Assembly (NCBI RefSeq): GCF_014490785.1
Contig: NZ_CP051488.1
Coordinates: 620,001-684,000, forward strand
Length of the DNA stretch: 64,000 nt
DNA from: Kosakonia sp. SMBL-WEM22
GTDB lineage: Bacteria; Pseudomonadota; Gammaproteobacteria; Enterobacterales; Enterobacteriaceae
Direction: 5' to 3'
Every line of letters starts with the position of its first letter. Positions within the stretch are counted from its first letter, which is position 1. The position numbers and the translations under genes were made by a program. Under the pieces are notes generated by a model. The model had not been told where the DNA came from and made no database searches. It saw only the letters and a program-made list of their open reading frames with translations. Shown piece after piece: positions 43,703 through 53,416 of this stretch.

Positions 43703-43976
43703 ACTGAACCCATAAAAGATAATAAAAAATATTCTAACACGAATCGTTCATATTGATATTAATTTCGACAAAATATGGCTGTTTTTTTAGCAAAAAATTT
43801 ATCATAAGGCAGTGTATTGTGCTGCTAAAAATTGCCAGTGGTAAGAGGAATGATTGCTTTTTCTGTTATATTAAGCATATGAAACCTAATATCATTAGCC
43901 AGAATAAAGATACCACTACCAGATTTATGGCATTTGGCGCTAGCCAGGCAGTCATGATACAGTTCCGTATGGTTAT

Positions 43977-44348
43977 TTAATAGGTCCTGTAATCAGAATA
44001 ATAAAATTGCGTCGGATTGCCAGGATTAACTCTTATTCTGATTTTATTACCAACGTCGAACTTATCCTTATCCGTTATATAGTAATTAAGACCGCGCTTA
44101 GAGATAATATCATTTCCCTCGAACCTATAACGTACTTTTATTACCGCAACTATCTTGTTATTAATTCTTTGGTATTTATCTGGAATGATTTCCACCATTG
44201 TGGCATCCAGATCAATGCCGTTTTTTTTAATGAGTGCATCGGTTTTATCAGACTGCTTATTTTTGAAGATTACGTAAACAACAAAAATCATAGCAATCAA
44301 AGGTATCATCCAGGCTAACTTCAGCATGACATAAGATATCGCTTCCAT
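43977..44348 (-). CDS. Small membrane-anchored protein, family A copy 3
   Basis: 123 residues with helix MLKLAWMIPLIAMIFVVYVI and the family core KKNGIDLDATMVEIIPDKYQ, NNKIVAVIKVRYRFEGNDII, ITDKDKFDVGNKIRIRVNPG and FYYSDYRTY. It stands 18 bases downstream of the truncated copy 2. A family B partner next to it is absent, probably lost with the deletion that cut copy 2. Confidence 0.77.
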   Translation of the reverse strand: MEAISYVMLKLAWMIPLIAMIFVVYVIFKNKQSDKTDALIKKNGIDLDATMVEIIPDKYQRINNKIVAVIKVRYRFEGNDIISKRGLNYYITDKDKFDVGNKIRIRVNPGNPTQFYYSDYRTY

Positions 44349-44366
44349 AATGTTTTGCCTTTTATA

Positions 44367-44597
44367 TTACTCGCTGAGAAAGAATTTTTTCAGAAAAATC
44401 TTAACGTTATTAACGTGCTGCACCTCATCTGGCTTTATCTCAGTAATAATGGCGTCAATATTAATTCCATGAGCTTTAATATACGCATCCGTTTTGTTGG
44501 ATTCGGTTATCTTATAAGCGATGTAACCAGCAAAAAACAGCAAACCAGCAGGGATGGCCCAGGCAAGTTTAGGCATTATATAAGAGAGAAATTCCAT
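44367..44597 (-). pseudogene. Small membrane-anchored protein, family A copy 2, truncated
   Basis: A 76-residue version that follows the family to the HVNN segment (NN of the NNKIVAV strand) and then ends in VKIFLKKFFLSE. The second half of the domain is missing. Its 5' part is nearly the same as copy 1 (MEFLSYIMPKLAW). The break is best explained by a deletion between repeated array units. It may still be translated but cannot fold like its paralogues. Confidence 0.75.
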
Positions 44598-44648
44598 AAT
44601 TATATATTCCTGTCTTTATTATGATTGAAAGCCAGTTATCCAGTAACA

Positions 44649-45053
44649 TCAGGATTTCTTTTTCCATCTAAACCGCAGGTAATCCTCTATCGCATTTCTC
44701 ATATTAAGCATGTTTTTTGACGGATCGTTTTTAAGGTAAACGACAGGGATGGTGAAACCAACGTTGAACTTTGGCAGATCCATCGTTTTAATGCCGGTCA
44801 GGACATTTTTTTTCGTGTAAGTTTCGCCGTTTATGGCAGTAAATGAATAATCGACCGTAATATTGACGATCCCATAACTGGTTGGTGTGCCCGGCATTAT
44901 CTCGGTAATCGTTGCATCAACGTAGCAGGGATCTGTCATAATCTTTTTAGCTGTTTTTTTATCAATAAAATTTTGCACAGTTGTAATGCAGATGGCTAAC
45001 ACCAAAACGCCAACGGATATGTAAACTAACGCTTTCAGTAATATGTCAATCAT
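44649..45053 (-). CDS. Small membrane-anchored protein, family B copy 2
   Basis: 134 residues starting MIDILLKALVYISVGVLVLA. The segments DKKTAKKIMTDPCYVDATIT, EIMPGTPTSYGIVNITVDYS, NVLTGIKTMDLPKFNVGFTI and VVYLKNDPSKNMLNMRNAIE are almost identical to copy 1 (45579-45980). The DNA is highly similar at an offset of 930 bp, so the two arose by a recent tandem duplication. The upstream codons of the open frame were left out to match the paralogue's start. Confidence 0.78.
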   Translation of the reverse strand: MIDILLKALVYISVGVLVLAICITTVQNFIDKKTAKKIMTDPCYVDATITEIMPGTPTSYGIVNITVDYSFTAINGETYTKKNVLTGIKTMDLPKFNVGFTIPVVYLKNDPSKNMLNMRNAIEDYLRFRWKKKS

Positions 45054-45154
45054 ATCCACTCTTAAAATGGGATGAGTTAGAAGGCATGACATCAAAATCA
45101 CAGACTGCTTGCGGTAAAAAAGCAGTTGTTACCGTGTTTTTTGATGCAACGTAT

Positions 45155-45526
45155 TTAGTACGTCCTGTAATCAGGATAATAGAACTGCTCTGGTTTGCCA
45201 GGGTTTATTCTTATCCTGATTTTATTTCCAACTTCAAACTTATCTTTATCTGTTATATAAAAACTAAGACCACGCTTAGAGGTTATGCTTTTCCCTTCAA
45301 ACTCATACTGCACTGTAATGACAGCAACTATTTTATTGTTTATGTTTTGAGCCGCATCTGGCTTGATCACTGTCATGACCGCCTCAACGTCAACGCCATT
45401 CTCTTTTATATAATCGTCGAGCTTATCTGATTCTCTGTTTTTAATAAAAACATATGCGACGAAGAACAAAATACATAAAGGAATGATCCATGCAAGTTTA
45501 GGCATTATGTATGAGAGAAATTCCAT
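45155..45526 (-). CDS. Small membrane-anchored protein, family A copy 1
   Basis: 123 residues: membrane helix LAWIIPLCILFFVAYVFIKN, then KENGVDVEAVMTVIKPDAAQ, NNKIVAVITVQYEFEGKSIT, SKRGLSFYITDKDKFEVGNK and the closing FYYPDYRTY. It is paired with family B copy 1 immediately upstream (gap 52 bases). The N-terminal part matches copy 2, which belongs to the other half of the tandem duplication. Confidence 0.78.
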   Translation of the reverse strand: MEFLSYIMPKLAWIIPLCILFFVAYVFIKNRESDKLDDYIKENGVDVEAVMTVIKPDAAQNINNKIVAVITVQYEFEGKSITSKRGLSFYITDKDKFEVGNKIRIRINPGKPEQFYYPDYRTY

Positions 45527-45578
45527 AGTTATCTATTTCACTCCTTATTTTTTATTGGGAACTCGTTATTCAGTAACA

Positions 45579-45980
45579 TCAGAATTTATTTTTCCATCCA
45601 GAACGCGTGTAATCATCTATCGCATTCCTCATATTGAGCATGTTTTTTGACGGATCGTTTTTAAGATATACGACAGGGATAGTGAAACCGACGTTAAATT
45701 TCGGCAGATCCATCGTTTTAATGCCGGTCAGGACGTTTTTTTTCGTGTAAGTTTCGCCGTTTATGGCTGTAAATGAGTAATCGAGCGTGATATTGACTAG
45801 CCCATAACTGGTTGGAGTCCCCGGCATAATCTCAGTTATCGTTGCATCAACGTAGCAGGGATCTGTCATAATCTTTTTAGCTGTTTTTTTATCAATGAAA
45901 TTTTTGACAGTGGTAATACAGATGGCTGCCGCCGCAACGCCAACAAAGAGGTAATAAAAGGCTTTTAAAAAAATATCCAT
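45579..45980 (-). CDS. Small membrane-anchored protein, family B copy 1
   Basis: 133 residues starting MDIFLKAFYYLFVGVAAAAI, the first gene of the array in reading direction. It is nearly identical to copy 2 from ICITTV to NMRNAI, differing mainly at the N-terminal anchor and the last residues (DDYTRSGWKNKF). The open frame continues 31 codons upstream, but the paralogue alignment fixes the start at 45980. The array's promoter is presumably in 45981-46150. Confidence 0.78.
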   Translation of the reverse strand: MDIFLKAFYYLFVGVAAAAICITTVKNFIDKKTAKKIMTDPCYVDATITEIMPGTPTSYGLVNITLDYSFTAINGETYTKKNVLTGIKTMDLPKFNVGFTIPVVYLKNDPSKNMLNMRNAIDDYTRSGWKNKF

Positions 45981-46147
45981 ATCCTGCCTCAACCTGGTAA
46001 GGTCAATCCGCCACCACTCCATGAAAGAGGGCATTTTACAGAGCGACATCTTGAGAAACAAAGCGCAACGCATGAAATTGAAAAGCTGAGTCGTATTTGC
46101 AGACTTTTCCTAAAAAACGCGTCATTTAGCGCAAATTCATCAGCCTG

Positions 46148-46175
46148 AAAAAATAAGGCCACTTGCGTGGCCTTA
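46148..46175 (-). terminator. Intrinsic terminator after betT
   Basis: On the minus strand TAAGGCCAC, GCAA and GTGGCCTTA form a 9-bp stem followed by TTTTTTC, just after the betT stop. Confidence 0.9.
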
Positions 46176-46180
46176 TGACG

Positions 46181-48211
46181 TTACATCTGTGGGTAAACAA
46201 TATTTGCGCCGGGCGCTTCGCGGTGCAGATGGATAAAGTTAAGGTGACGTTCATATTGATCGAGAATATCGATAATCACCTGCTCTTTGTTGTAATCCAT
46301 CAGGTCATTCCCCTGGCTGCCCTCCAACAGGAAGGTCTCCAGGCGGAAGTAGTGCGACTTACCGCTGCGGGCGCGATAGGTAAAGCCGGGAACGGAGTAC
46401 TGCTGCGGCCAGACCTGGTAAACAAAGTCCTGCTCATCGCCGAGAAGCACGCGCAAATCGAGGTGACCGAGCGGTTTATCATCCTCGGCAGGCACACTCT
46501 CCAGCGTAACGCGACCGCCGCGTAGCTCCAGCTCCTTCGCCACATCCTGCATCGCCGGGTAGATCACCGTCTCCATCATCTGCTGGGTGTAGCGCGTACC
46601 CGGGTAGTTCATCAGGCGCGAGAGACGCTTTTTCCAGCTCAGGCGATCGTTGCTCGCCGGAATATAGGGCGCGGTTTCACGGCTGGCGCTGGCGCGGCGG
46701 TGATCTTCCACCTTCAGCGACTTATAAAGCCCCGCCATCACAAAGAAGATCACAAAGCTGAACGGCAGACCCATGATCACCGTGGTGTTTTGCAGGGCGG
46801 AGATGCCGTTGGTCATCAGCATCCCCATCGTCAGCACGCCAATCGCCACCGACCAGAAGATACGCAGCCAGTTCGGCGCATCGCTGTTGATATCTTTCAG
46901 CTTCGAGGTGAAGTTACCCAGCACCAGCGAGCCGGAGTCCGCCGAGGTGACATAAAAGAGCAGGCCGGTAATGGTGGCGACCGAGGCGCTCAGTTTAAAC
47001 GCCGGGTACTGCGCCAGCAGGCTGTAGAAGCCACGTTCGGCATGCGCCATCACTTCCTGGGCAAAACCGGCATCGCCGTGAATGATCTCATACAGCGCGG
47101 CGTTACCAAACACCGACAGCCAAAGTAGGGTAAAGGTAAACGGAATGATCAGCGTACCGAGCACGAACTCGCGGATGGTACGACCGCGGGAGATACGTGC
47201 AAGGAACAGGCCGACAAACGGCGACCACGCTACCCACCAGGCCCAGAAGAAGAGCGTCCAGCTGTTCATCCACTGCGTCGGGCGGTCAAAGGCAAAGGTA
47301 TTCAGCGTCATGCCCATAAAGCGGTTGATGTAATCGCCCACATTCAGCACCAGCGCGTTGAGCAGGAAATCCGTTTTGCCCATAAACAGCACAAACAGGA
47401 TCAGCCCGAGCGCCAGCGCGACATTCAGTTCTGAAAGAATACGGATCCCTTTATCCACGCCGGAGGTGACCGAAATGGTGGCAATAATCACCGACAGCAC
47501 AATCAGTGCCATCTGTGCAGTTAACCCTTCCGGCACATCAAACAGCACTTTCAGGCCGTAGTTGAGCTGCACGACGCCAATGCCGAGGGTGGTGGCGATA
47601 CCGAAAATGGTGCCGATCACCGCCGCAATATCCACCGTGTGGCCAATCGGGCCATTAATGCGTTTACCAAAAATCGGGTAGAGCGCCGAACGGATGGTCA
47701 GCGGCAGGTTGTAGCGGTAGCTGAAGTAGCCGAGGGCAATCCCCATCAGGGCGTACATCGACCAGCCGGTTAAGCCGTAGTGGAACAGCGTCCAGACCAT
47801 CGCCTGGCGCGCAGCCTCCATCGTCTGCCCGGCGCCTTCCGGCGGCTGCATATACTGCGTCACCGGTTCAGCGACGGAGAAGAACATCAGATCGATGCCG
47901 ATCCCGGCGGCAAACAGCATTGCCGACCAGCTTAACAGGCTGAACTCCGGTTTGGACTGCTCTGGCCCGAGCTTGATCGCCCCGTAGCGGGAGCAGGCCA
48001 TATAGATGACAAAGACGATATAGAGCGTGGCGGCCAGCATGTAGTACCAGCCAAAGGTGGACGACACCCAGTTCACGGTGGTCTGGATCCACGCCGCGGC
48101 GAGATCGCTATAGAGAATGGTGACAAGTGAAAATGTCAGAATCAGTCCGGCGGAGGTGTAGAACACCACAGGATTGATTCTGTCTTTTTCACTGGCAGGT
48201 GGATTAATCAT
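46181..48211 (-). CDS. betT: High-affinity choline transporter BetT (BCCT family)
   Basis: A 676-residue BCCT transporter with twelve expected membrane segments and the long cytoplasmic C-terminal domain typical of BetT. The signature tryptophan-rich stretch WTLFFWAWWVAWSPFVGLFL is present, as is the glycine-rich SAMLFAAGIGIDLMFFSVAE. It imports choline driven by the proton gradient for conversion to glycine betaine. It is divergent from betI, as in E. coli. Confidence 0.97.
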   Translation of the reverse strand: MINPPASEKDRINPVVFYTSAGLILTFSLVTILYSDLAAAWIQTTVNWVSSTFGWYYMLAATLYIVFVIYMACSRYGAIKLGPEQSKPEFSLLSWSAMLFAAGIGIDLMFFSVAEPVTQYMQPPEGAGQTMEAARQAMVWTLFHYGLTGWSMYALMGIALGYFSYRYNLPLTIRSALYPIFGKRINGPIGHTVDIAAVIGTIFGIATTLGIGVVQLNYGLKVLFDVPEGLTAQMALIVLSVIIATISVTSGVDKGIRILSELNVALALGLILFVLFMGKTDFLLNALVLNVGDYINRFMGMTLNTFAFDRPTQWMNSWTLFFWAWWVAWSPFVGLFLARISRGRTIREFVLGTLIIPFTFTLLWLSVFGNAALYEIIHGDAGFAQEVMAHAERGFYSLLAQYPAFKLSASVATITGLLFYVTSADSGSLVLGNFTSKLKDINSDAPNWLRIFWSVAIGVLTMGMLMTNGISALQNTTVIMGLPFSFVIFFVMAGLYKSLKVEDHRRASASRETAPYIPASNDRLSWKKRLSRLMNYPGTRYTQQMMETVIYPAMQDVAKELELRGGRVTLESVPAEDDKPLGHLDLRVLLGDEQDFVYQVWPQQYSVPGFTYRARSGKSHYFRLETFLLEGSQGNDLMDYNKEQVIIDILDQYERHLNFIHLHREAPGANIVYPQM

Positions 48212-48388
48212 CGGTTACCTCTGGTTAATTTCCTGTAAATAAATCAAAAGATTACTTGCAACGTGCTGCCTCTTTTCTTGTTGTTTTTCCCTCATTTTTG
48301 TTACGGATTGAGCCTGCTACAGCTTACACACAGCCGCTTCGTTTTTGTAACAGCGCAAGTACATTACCTTAACAAATTCTTTTTTTAT

Positions 48389-48402
48389 ATTGAACGTGCA
48401 AT
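48389..48402. promoter_or_regulatory. Probable BetI operator
   Basis: ATTG-AACGTG-CAAT is a near-palindrome in the betT/betI divergent region. It resembles the BetI motif (ATTGAACG type). Choline relieves BetI repression in the family. Confidence 0.6.
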
Positions 48403-48450
48403 CAAAAAAAGATTAAATAGAGCCCTTACTTTGCGGTGGAAGAGGGAGTC

Positions 48451-49047
48451 ATGCCAAAGGTGGGAATGCAGCCGATACGCCGTCGGCAACTGATTGATGC
48501 GACCCTGGATACGATCAACGACGTCGGGATCAACGACGCCACCATCGCGCAGATTGCGCGCCGGGCCGGGGTATCGACCGGCATCATCAGCCACTACTTC
48601 AAGGACAAAAACGGCCTGCTGGAAGCCACCATGCGCGACATCACGCGCCAGCTGCGCGACGCGGTGGCGGTACGCTTGAGACCGTTAGCCCAGGCCAGGA
48701 CCGAAGCGCGTTTACTGGCGATTGTCGACGGTAACTTCGACGAAACCCAGGTGCATAGCGCGGCGATGAAAGCGTGGCTCGACTTCTGGGCTAGCAGCAT
48801 GCATCAACCGCAGCTCGGCCGCCTTGAGCGGGTCAGCAGCCGACGCCTCTTCTCCAGCCTGACGGCGGAGTTTCGCCGCGAATTGCCGCGCGAGCAGGCC
48901 CGGCTGGCGGCGCACGGCCTGGCGTCATTAATTGATGGCCTGTGGCTGCGCGCAGCCCTGAGCGGCAAACCGTTCAACCCGGACGTTGCCCGCACGCTCA
49001 CCACCCAATTCATCCGCCAGCAGTTGGCTGGCGCAGAGAATCCCTGA
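48451..49047 (+). CDS. betI: Choline-responsive repressor BetI (TetR family)
   Basis: A 198-residue TetR repressor starting [20 protein letters not shown] with the [23 protein letters not shown]. The ligand domain contains the BetI stretches [20 protein letters not shown] and [28 protein letters not shown] lies just ahead; the five extra upstream codons are not in the family. First gene of betIBA. Confidence 0.96.
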   Translation: MPKVGMQPIRRRQLIDATLDTINDVGINDATIAQIARRAGVSTGIISHYFKDKNGLLEATMRDITRQLRDAVAVRLRPLAQARTEARLLAIVDGNFDETQVHSAAMKAWLDFWASSMHQPQLGRLERVSSRRLFSSLTAEFRRELPREQARLAAHGLASLIDGLWLRAALSGKPFNPDVARTLTTQFIRQQLAGAENP

Positions 49048-49060
49048 GGAAGGAGGAATC

Positions 49061-50533
49061 ATGTCCCGATTCGCAGAACAGCAGCTCTATATTGATGGTC
49101 AATACGTTCCGGCCGCAGCTGGAAAAACATTCCAGACCATCAACCCGGCCAACGGCGAAGTGTTAGCCGAGGTGCATGAAGCGGCGCAGGCCGATGTCGA
49201 TCGCGCGGTAGAAAGCGCGCGTAAAGGCCAGAAAATCTGGGCCGCGATGACGGCGATGGAGCGTTCACGCATCCTGCGTCGCGCGGTGGATATCCTGCGC
49301 GAGCGCAATGACGAGCTGGCCGCGCTGGAAACCCTCGACACCGGGAAACCGCTGAGCGAAACCCAGGCGGTTGATATCGTCACCGGTGCCGATGTGCTGG
49401 AGTACTACGCCGGGCTGATCCCGTCGCTGGAAGGGCAGCAGATCCCGCTGCGCGACACCTCCTTTGTCTACACCCGCCGCGAGCCGCTTGGCGTGGTCGC
49501 CGGTATCGGCGCATGGAACTACCCGATCCAGATCGCGTTGTGGAAATCCGCACCGGCTCTGGCTGCGGGCAACGCAATGATCTTCAAACCGAGCGAAGTG
49601 ACGCCGCTCACCGCACTGAAACTGGCGGAAATCTACACCGAAGCGGGCCTGCCGGACGGCGTCTTTAACGTCCTGCCGGGCAGCGGCGCGGTCACCGGCC
49701 AGCTGCTGACCGAGCATCCGGGCATCGACAAAGTCTCCTTCACCGGTGGCGTGACCAGCGGTAAAAAAGTGATGGCGAACGCCGCCGGTTCGACCCTGAA
49801 AGAGGTCACCATGGAGCTGGGCGGTAAATCGCCGCTGATCATCTTTGACGATGCGGATCTCGATCTCGCTGCCGATATCGCGATGATGGCCAACTTCTAC
49901 AGCTCCGGCCAGGTCTGCACCAACGGCACGCGCGTCTTTATTCCGGCGAAATGGCAGGCCGACTTTGAAGCGAAGATCGCCGAGCGCGTGGCGCGTATTA
50001 AAGCGGGCGATCCGAACGATCCGGCCATCAATTTCGGGCCGCTGGTCAGCTTCCCGCATCGCGACAATGTGATGCGCTATATCGAATCCGGCATCAGTGA
50101 AGGCGCGCGCCTGCTCTGCGGCGGCAAGCGTCTAACTGGCGGCGAGTTCGATAACGGTGCCTGGGTTGCGCCAACGGTCTTTACCGACTGCCGCGACGAG
50201 ATGACCATCGTGCGCGAAGAGATCTTCGGGCCGGTGATGGCGATCCTCACCTATGAAAGCGAAGAGGAAGTGGTGCGCCGCGCCAATGCCACTGATTTCG
50301 GTCTGGCTGCTGGTGTAGTGACGCAGGATCTCAACCGCGCGCACCGCGTTATTCATCAGATTGAAGCGGGGATCTGCTGGATCAACACCTGGGGCGAATC
50401 CGCCGCCGAAATGCCGGTGGGTGGCTACAAGCACTCCGGCGTCGGGCGTGAAAACGGCCTGATGACGCTGCAAAACTACACCCAGGTGAAGTCTGTGCAG
50501 CTCGAAATGACCCGTTTCCAGTCTGTATTTTGA
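49061..50533 (+). CDS. betB: Betaine aldehyde dehydrogenase
   Basis: Oxidises betaine aldehyde to glycine betaine with NAD. It has 490 residues, the length of E. coli BetB. Motifs: cofactor [21 protein letters not shown], the catalytic Glu in ELGGKSPL and catalytic Cys in [13 protein letters not shown]. It starts 13 bases after betI with AAGGAGG; the 25 in-frame upstream codons overlap betI and are excluded. Confidence 0.97.
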   Translation: MSRFAEQQLYIDGQYVPAAAGKTFQTINPANGEVLAEVHEAAQADVDRAVESARKGQKIWAAMTAMERSRILRRAVDILRERNDELAALETLDTGKPLSETQAVDIVTGADVLEYYAGLIPSLEGQQIPLRDTSFVYTRREPLGVVAGIGAWNYPIQIALWKSAPALAAGNAMIFKPSEVTPLTALKLAEIYTEAGLPDGVFNVLPGSGAVTGQLLTEHPGIDKVSFTGGVTSGKKVMANAAGSTLKEVTMELGGKSPLIIFDDADLDLAADIAMMANFYSSGQVCTNGTRVFIPAKWQADFEAKIAERVARIKAGDPNDPAINFGPLVSFPHRDNVMRYIESGISEGARLLCGGKRLTGGEFDNGAWVAPTVFTDCRDEMTIVREEIFGPVMAILTYESEEEVVRRANATDFGLAAGVVTQDLNRAHRVIHQIEAGICWINTWGESAAEMPVGGYKHSGVGRENGLMTLQNYTQVKSVQLEMTRFQSVF

Positions 50534-50559
50534 GTGAATTTTAACCTGAGGAGCGACTA

Positions 50560-52239
50560 ATGGAATTTGATTACATCATCATCGGAGCCGGATCCGCAGG
50601 GAACGTATTGGCAACAAGACTGACCGAAGATAGCGACGTCAACGTGCTGCTGCTTGAGGCGGGCGGTCCCGATTACCGTTTTGATTTTCGCACGCAGATG
50701 CCTGCGGCGCTGGCGTACCCGTTGCAGGGCAAACGCTACAACTGGGCGTATGAAACCGAACCCGAGCCGCACATGAACAACCGCCGCATGGAGTGCGGGC
50801 GCGGCAAGGGGCTGGGCGGGTCGTCCTTGATCAACGGCATGTGCTATGTGCGCGGCAACGCGATGGATCTTGATAACTGGGCGCAACAGCCGGGGCTGGA
50901 GCGCTGGACCTATCTCGACTGCTTGCCTTACTACCGCAAGTCGGAAACGCGTGATATCGGCGCGAACGACTACCACGGCGGCGAAGGCCCGGTCAGCATC
51001 ACCACCTGCAAACCGGGCAACAACCCGCTGTTTGCCGCGATGATTGAAGCAGGCGTGCAGGCGGGCTATCCGCGCACCGAGGATCTCAACGGCTATCAGC
51101 AAGAGGGCTTTGGCCCAATGGATCGCTTTGTGACGCCAAACGGGCGTCGCTCAAGCACCGCGCGTGGCTATCTCGATACCGCGAAGAAGCGCTCCAACCT
51201 GACCATCATCACCCATGCCACCACCGATCGCATTCTGTTCGACGGCAAGCGGGCGGTGGGCGTGGAGTATCTGCACGGTGCCAGCAACACGCCGCAGCAG
51301 GTGCATGCGCGCCGCGAAGTGCTGCTCTGCGCGGGGGCCATTGCTTCGCCGCAGATACTGCAACGATCCGGCGTCGGCGCGGCGGATTTGCTGAAGAAGT
51401 TCGATATTCCCGTAGTACACAATCTGCCGGGCGTCGGGGAAAACCTGCAGGATCACCTCGAAATGTATTTGCAGTACGAGTGCAAAGAGCCGGTGTCGCT
51501 CTACCCGGCGCTGAAGTGGTGGAACCAGCCGAAAATCGGCGCGGAGTGGTTGTTTAACGGCACCGGCATCGGGGCCAGCAACCAGTTTGAAGGCGGCGGC
51601 TTTATCCGCAGCCGGGAAGAGTTCGCCTGGCCGAACATTCAGTACCACTTCCTGCCGGTGGCGATTAACTACAACGGCAGCAACGCGGTTGAAGCCCACG
51701 GCTTCCAGTGCCACGTTGGCTCCATGCGCTCGCCGAGCCGTGGTTTTGTGCGCCTCAAATCGCGCGATCCGCGTATGCACCCGGCCATTCAGTTTAACTA
51801 CATGGCCCACGAGCAGGACTGGCACGAGTTCCGCGATGCGATCCGCATTACGCGCCAGATCATCAACCAGCCGGCGCTGGATAAGTATCGCGGACGTGAG
51901 ATCAGCCCCGGTATCGAGTGCCAGACCGACGAACAGCTGGATGAGTTTGTGCGTAACCATGGCGAAACTGCCTACCATCCGTGCGGCACCTGCAAAATGG
52001 GCAGCGACGAGATGGCGGTCGTGGACGGGGAAGGGCGCGTGCACGGTCTGCAAGGGCTGCGCGTGGTCGATGCCTCGATTATGCCGCTGATCATCACCGG
52101 TAACCTCAACGCCACCACCATTATGATTGGCGAGAAGATTGCCGATAATATCCGTGGCCGCACGCCGCTGCCGCGCAGCAATGCCGACTACTTCGTGGCG
52201 GGCGACCGCCCGGTGCGCGGCGAGCCGATGCGCGCGTAA
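50560..52239 (+). CDS. betA: Choline dehydrogenase (GMC oxidoreductase)
   Basis: A 559-residue FAD enzyme turning choline into betaine aldehyde. The ADP-binding motif GAGSAG is at residues 9-14. The GMC signatures [20 protein letters not shown] and [15 protein letters not shown] are present, with the catalytic-His/Asn region [10 protein letters not shown] and [18 protein letters not shown]. It is 26 bases after betB with a good RBS (GAGGAG). Together with BetB it makes the osmoprotectant glycine betaine. Confidence 0.97.
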   Translation: MEFDYIIIGAGSAGNVLATRLTEDSDVNVLLLEAGGPDYRFDFRTQMPAALAYPLQGKRYNWAYETEPEPHMNNRRMECGRGKGLGGSSLINGMCYVRGNAMDLDNWAQQPGLERWTYLDCLPYYRKSETRDIGANDYHGGEGPVSITTCKPGNNPLFAAMIEAGVQAGYPRTEDLNGYQQEGFGPMDRFVTPNGRRSSTARGYLDTAKKRSNLTIITHATTDRILFDGKRAVGVEYLHGASNTPQQVHARREVLLCAGAIASPQILQRSGVGAADLLKKFDIPVVHNLPGVGENLQDHLEMYLQYECKEPVSLYPALKWWNQPKIGAEWLFNGTGIGASNQFEGGGFIRSREEFAWPNIQYHFLPVAINYNGSNAVEAHGFQCHVGSMRSPSRGFVRLKSRDPRMHPAIQFNYMAHEQDWHEFRDAIRITRQIINQPALDKYRGREISPGIECQTDEQLDEFVRNHGETAYHPCGTCKMGSDEMAVVDGEGRVHGLQGLRVVDASIMPLIITGNLNATTIMIGEKIADNIRGRTPLPRSNADYFVAGDRPVRGEPMRA

Positions 52240-52269
52240 CGCCAGCAGCCGGTAGGACACGCTTACCGG

Positions 52270-52716
52270 CTAGTTTTGCCCCAGCCGCAGGCAGTGCGTC
52301 ACCCGCTCAATCCCTTCCGTTGGCACAAAGCCTGCGCGTTGGTAAAAGCGGAACGCCGCCTGCGGTGCATGGGTGTAGAGATTGTCAAAGCTCTGCGCGG
52401 CGTGGGCGACAATCTCCCTCAAAAGCAGGCTGCCCACCGCCTGGCTGCGATAGGCTGCGGCAACATAGAGGTGGCGCACCCGGCCTGCGCGATCTTCCTG
52501 CACAAATGGGTCAATATTCAACCCGCAAACGCCGACCAGTTGGCCGTCAATCCACGCGCCCAGCAGCTTTTCGCCCGGCTTATCAAAGCGGTTGTGCTGA
52601 TTGATCCAGTTTTCCTCAAGCCTGCGCAGCATATTAAACCCTTCTGCTACGCTCGCCTGTTTTAGCGCCTGAAAACCGTCGACTGCCGGGGTAAGGGTGG
52701 TGATGTTTAGCGTCAT
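52270..52716 (-). CDS. GNAT family N-acetyltransferase
   Basis: A 148-residue single-domain GNAT: acetyl-CoA loop YRSQAVGSLLLREIV and the C-terminal FRFYQRAGFVPTEG strand. Core strands are VGVCGLNIDPFV and VRHLYVAAAY. The start MTLNITTLTPAVDG has AAGGAGG correctly spaced; the longer open frame was rejected. It ends 30 bases from the betA stop in convergent orientation. Substrate unknown. Confidence 0.85.
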   Translation of the reverse strand: MTLNITTLTPAVDGFQALKQASVAEGFNMLRRLEENWINQHNRFDKPGEKLLGAWIDGQLVGVCGLNIDPFVQEDRAGRVRHLYVAAAYRSQAVGSLLLREIVAHAAQSFDNLYTHAPQAAFRFYQRAGFVPTEGIERVTHCLRLGQN

Positions 52717-52726
52717 AACACCCTCC

Positions 52727-53284
52727 TTATTGATGGAGATAATCCTGGCGCAGCAGGCCAAACAGCCAGTCATTGTGCCAGCGGTTATGCAGCCAGTAGC
52801 TCTCGCGCAGTTCGCCCTCCAGCACAAACCCCACCTTCTCCAGCAGGCGGCGAGAGGGGTGATTGCCGGCGGTGACCATCGCCGTCAGCCGCCGGATGCC
52901 GCCCTGATGGAAGGCGAAATCGCACACCGCCTGTAATGACTCACGCGCATAGCCTTTTCCCTGCGCCTCGGGGGCAAAGAGAAACCCCACTTCGGCGCAG
53001 TCCGCTTCGCGGTGGATATAGCCGGTGACGCCGAGTCTTTCACCGCTCGCTCTGTCGCGCACCACCAGGCAGAGCCAGTGCGCGCTCCCCGGCTGCCAGG
53101 GCGGCAAGCGGGCGGTGAAAGCCTCCTCGATCTCCTCTGGCGCGCGCGCGTCCGAGATGTAATGCTGCACCTCATTGCTGGCCATCAGGCAGCTAAAAAA
53201 ATCGCGATCCTGCGCCTGGATTTGCGTGCAGACCAGTCGGGGCGTGTCGAGGCAAAGGGCGTTAGTGTGGGCGTCTTTATTCAT
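52727..53284 (-). CDS. RimJ/RimL-type GNAT acetyltransferase
   Basis: A 185-residue protein of the ribosomal-protein acetyltransferase-like GNATs: TPRLVCTQIQAQDRDFF, GVTGYIHREADCAEVGFLFA, PEAQGKGYARESLQAV (CoA-binding) and NHPSRRLLEKVGFVLEGELR (the usual N-x-x-S-xx-llek-GF motif). The last segment ESYWLHNRWHNDWLFGLL is typical. It precedes the other GNAT by 10 bases in the same direction, so they form one operon. Actual substrate unknown. Confidence 0.88.
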   Translation of the reverse strand: MNKDAHTNALCLDTPRLVCTQIQAQDRDFFSCLMASNEVQHYISDARAPEEIEEAFTARLPPWQPGSAHWLCLVVRDRASGERLGVTGYIHREADCAEVGFLFAPEAQGKGYARESLQAVCDFAFHQGGIRRLTAMVTAGNHPSRRLLEKVGFVLEGELRESYWLHNRWHNDWLFGLLRQDYLHQ

Positions 53285-53309
53285 CTCATCGCTGTTTTGG
53301 TGGCAATCA

Positions 53310-53402
53310 TTACAAAGAGATATATGTCAGATAGGCGCCGAGGTAAACCAGTAAGCAGCCAAACCAGATCTTCCCCACCAGCTGATAATCCTCTTTGTTC
53401 AC
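53310..53402 (-). CDS. Small membrane protein of 30 residues
   Basis: GTG-started frame giving MNKEDYQLVGKIWFGCLLVY then LGAYLTYISL, stop TAA. GGGGGAAG lies seven bases upstream. A charged N-terminus followed by an ~18-residue hydrophobic run fits a single-pass membrane small protein. It starts 14 bases after the mipA-like stop and ends 25 bases before the GNAT gene, filling an otherwise empty gap on the same strand. Family not recognised. Confidence 0.55.
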   Translation of the reverse strand: MNKEDYQLVGKIWFGCLLVYLGAYLTYISL

Positions 53403-53416
53403 GATCTTCCCCCTGT

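Larger units (their letters stand above)
44558..45980. repeat. Tandem duplication (period about 930 bp) within the array
   Basis: Family B copies 1 and 2 and the start regions of family A copies 1 and 2 match at an offset of about 930 bp. For example, GCATGTTTTTTGACGGATCG occurs in both halves. Only the anchor regions and the 3' half of copy 2 of family A differ strongly. Confidence 0.8.

Noticed and set aside
43753..43980. 75-codon plus-strand frame in the gap of the array
   Set aside because: No RBS, odd composition and no resemblance to neighbours; most likely chance in A+T-rich DNA.
18248..46000. CRISPR array or cas genes in the accessory region
   Set aside because: No regularly spaced short repeats were seen; the repeats present are operators, IS ends and duplicated genes.
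51151..52260. 369-codon frame on the minus strand
   Set aside because: Antisense to betA, with shadow-type composition and no family resemblance.
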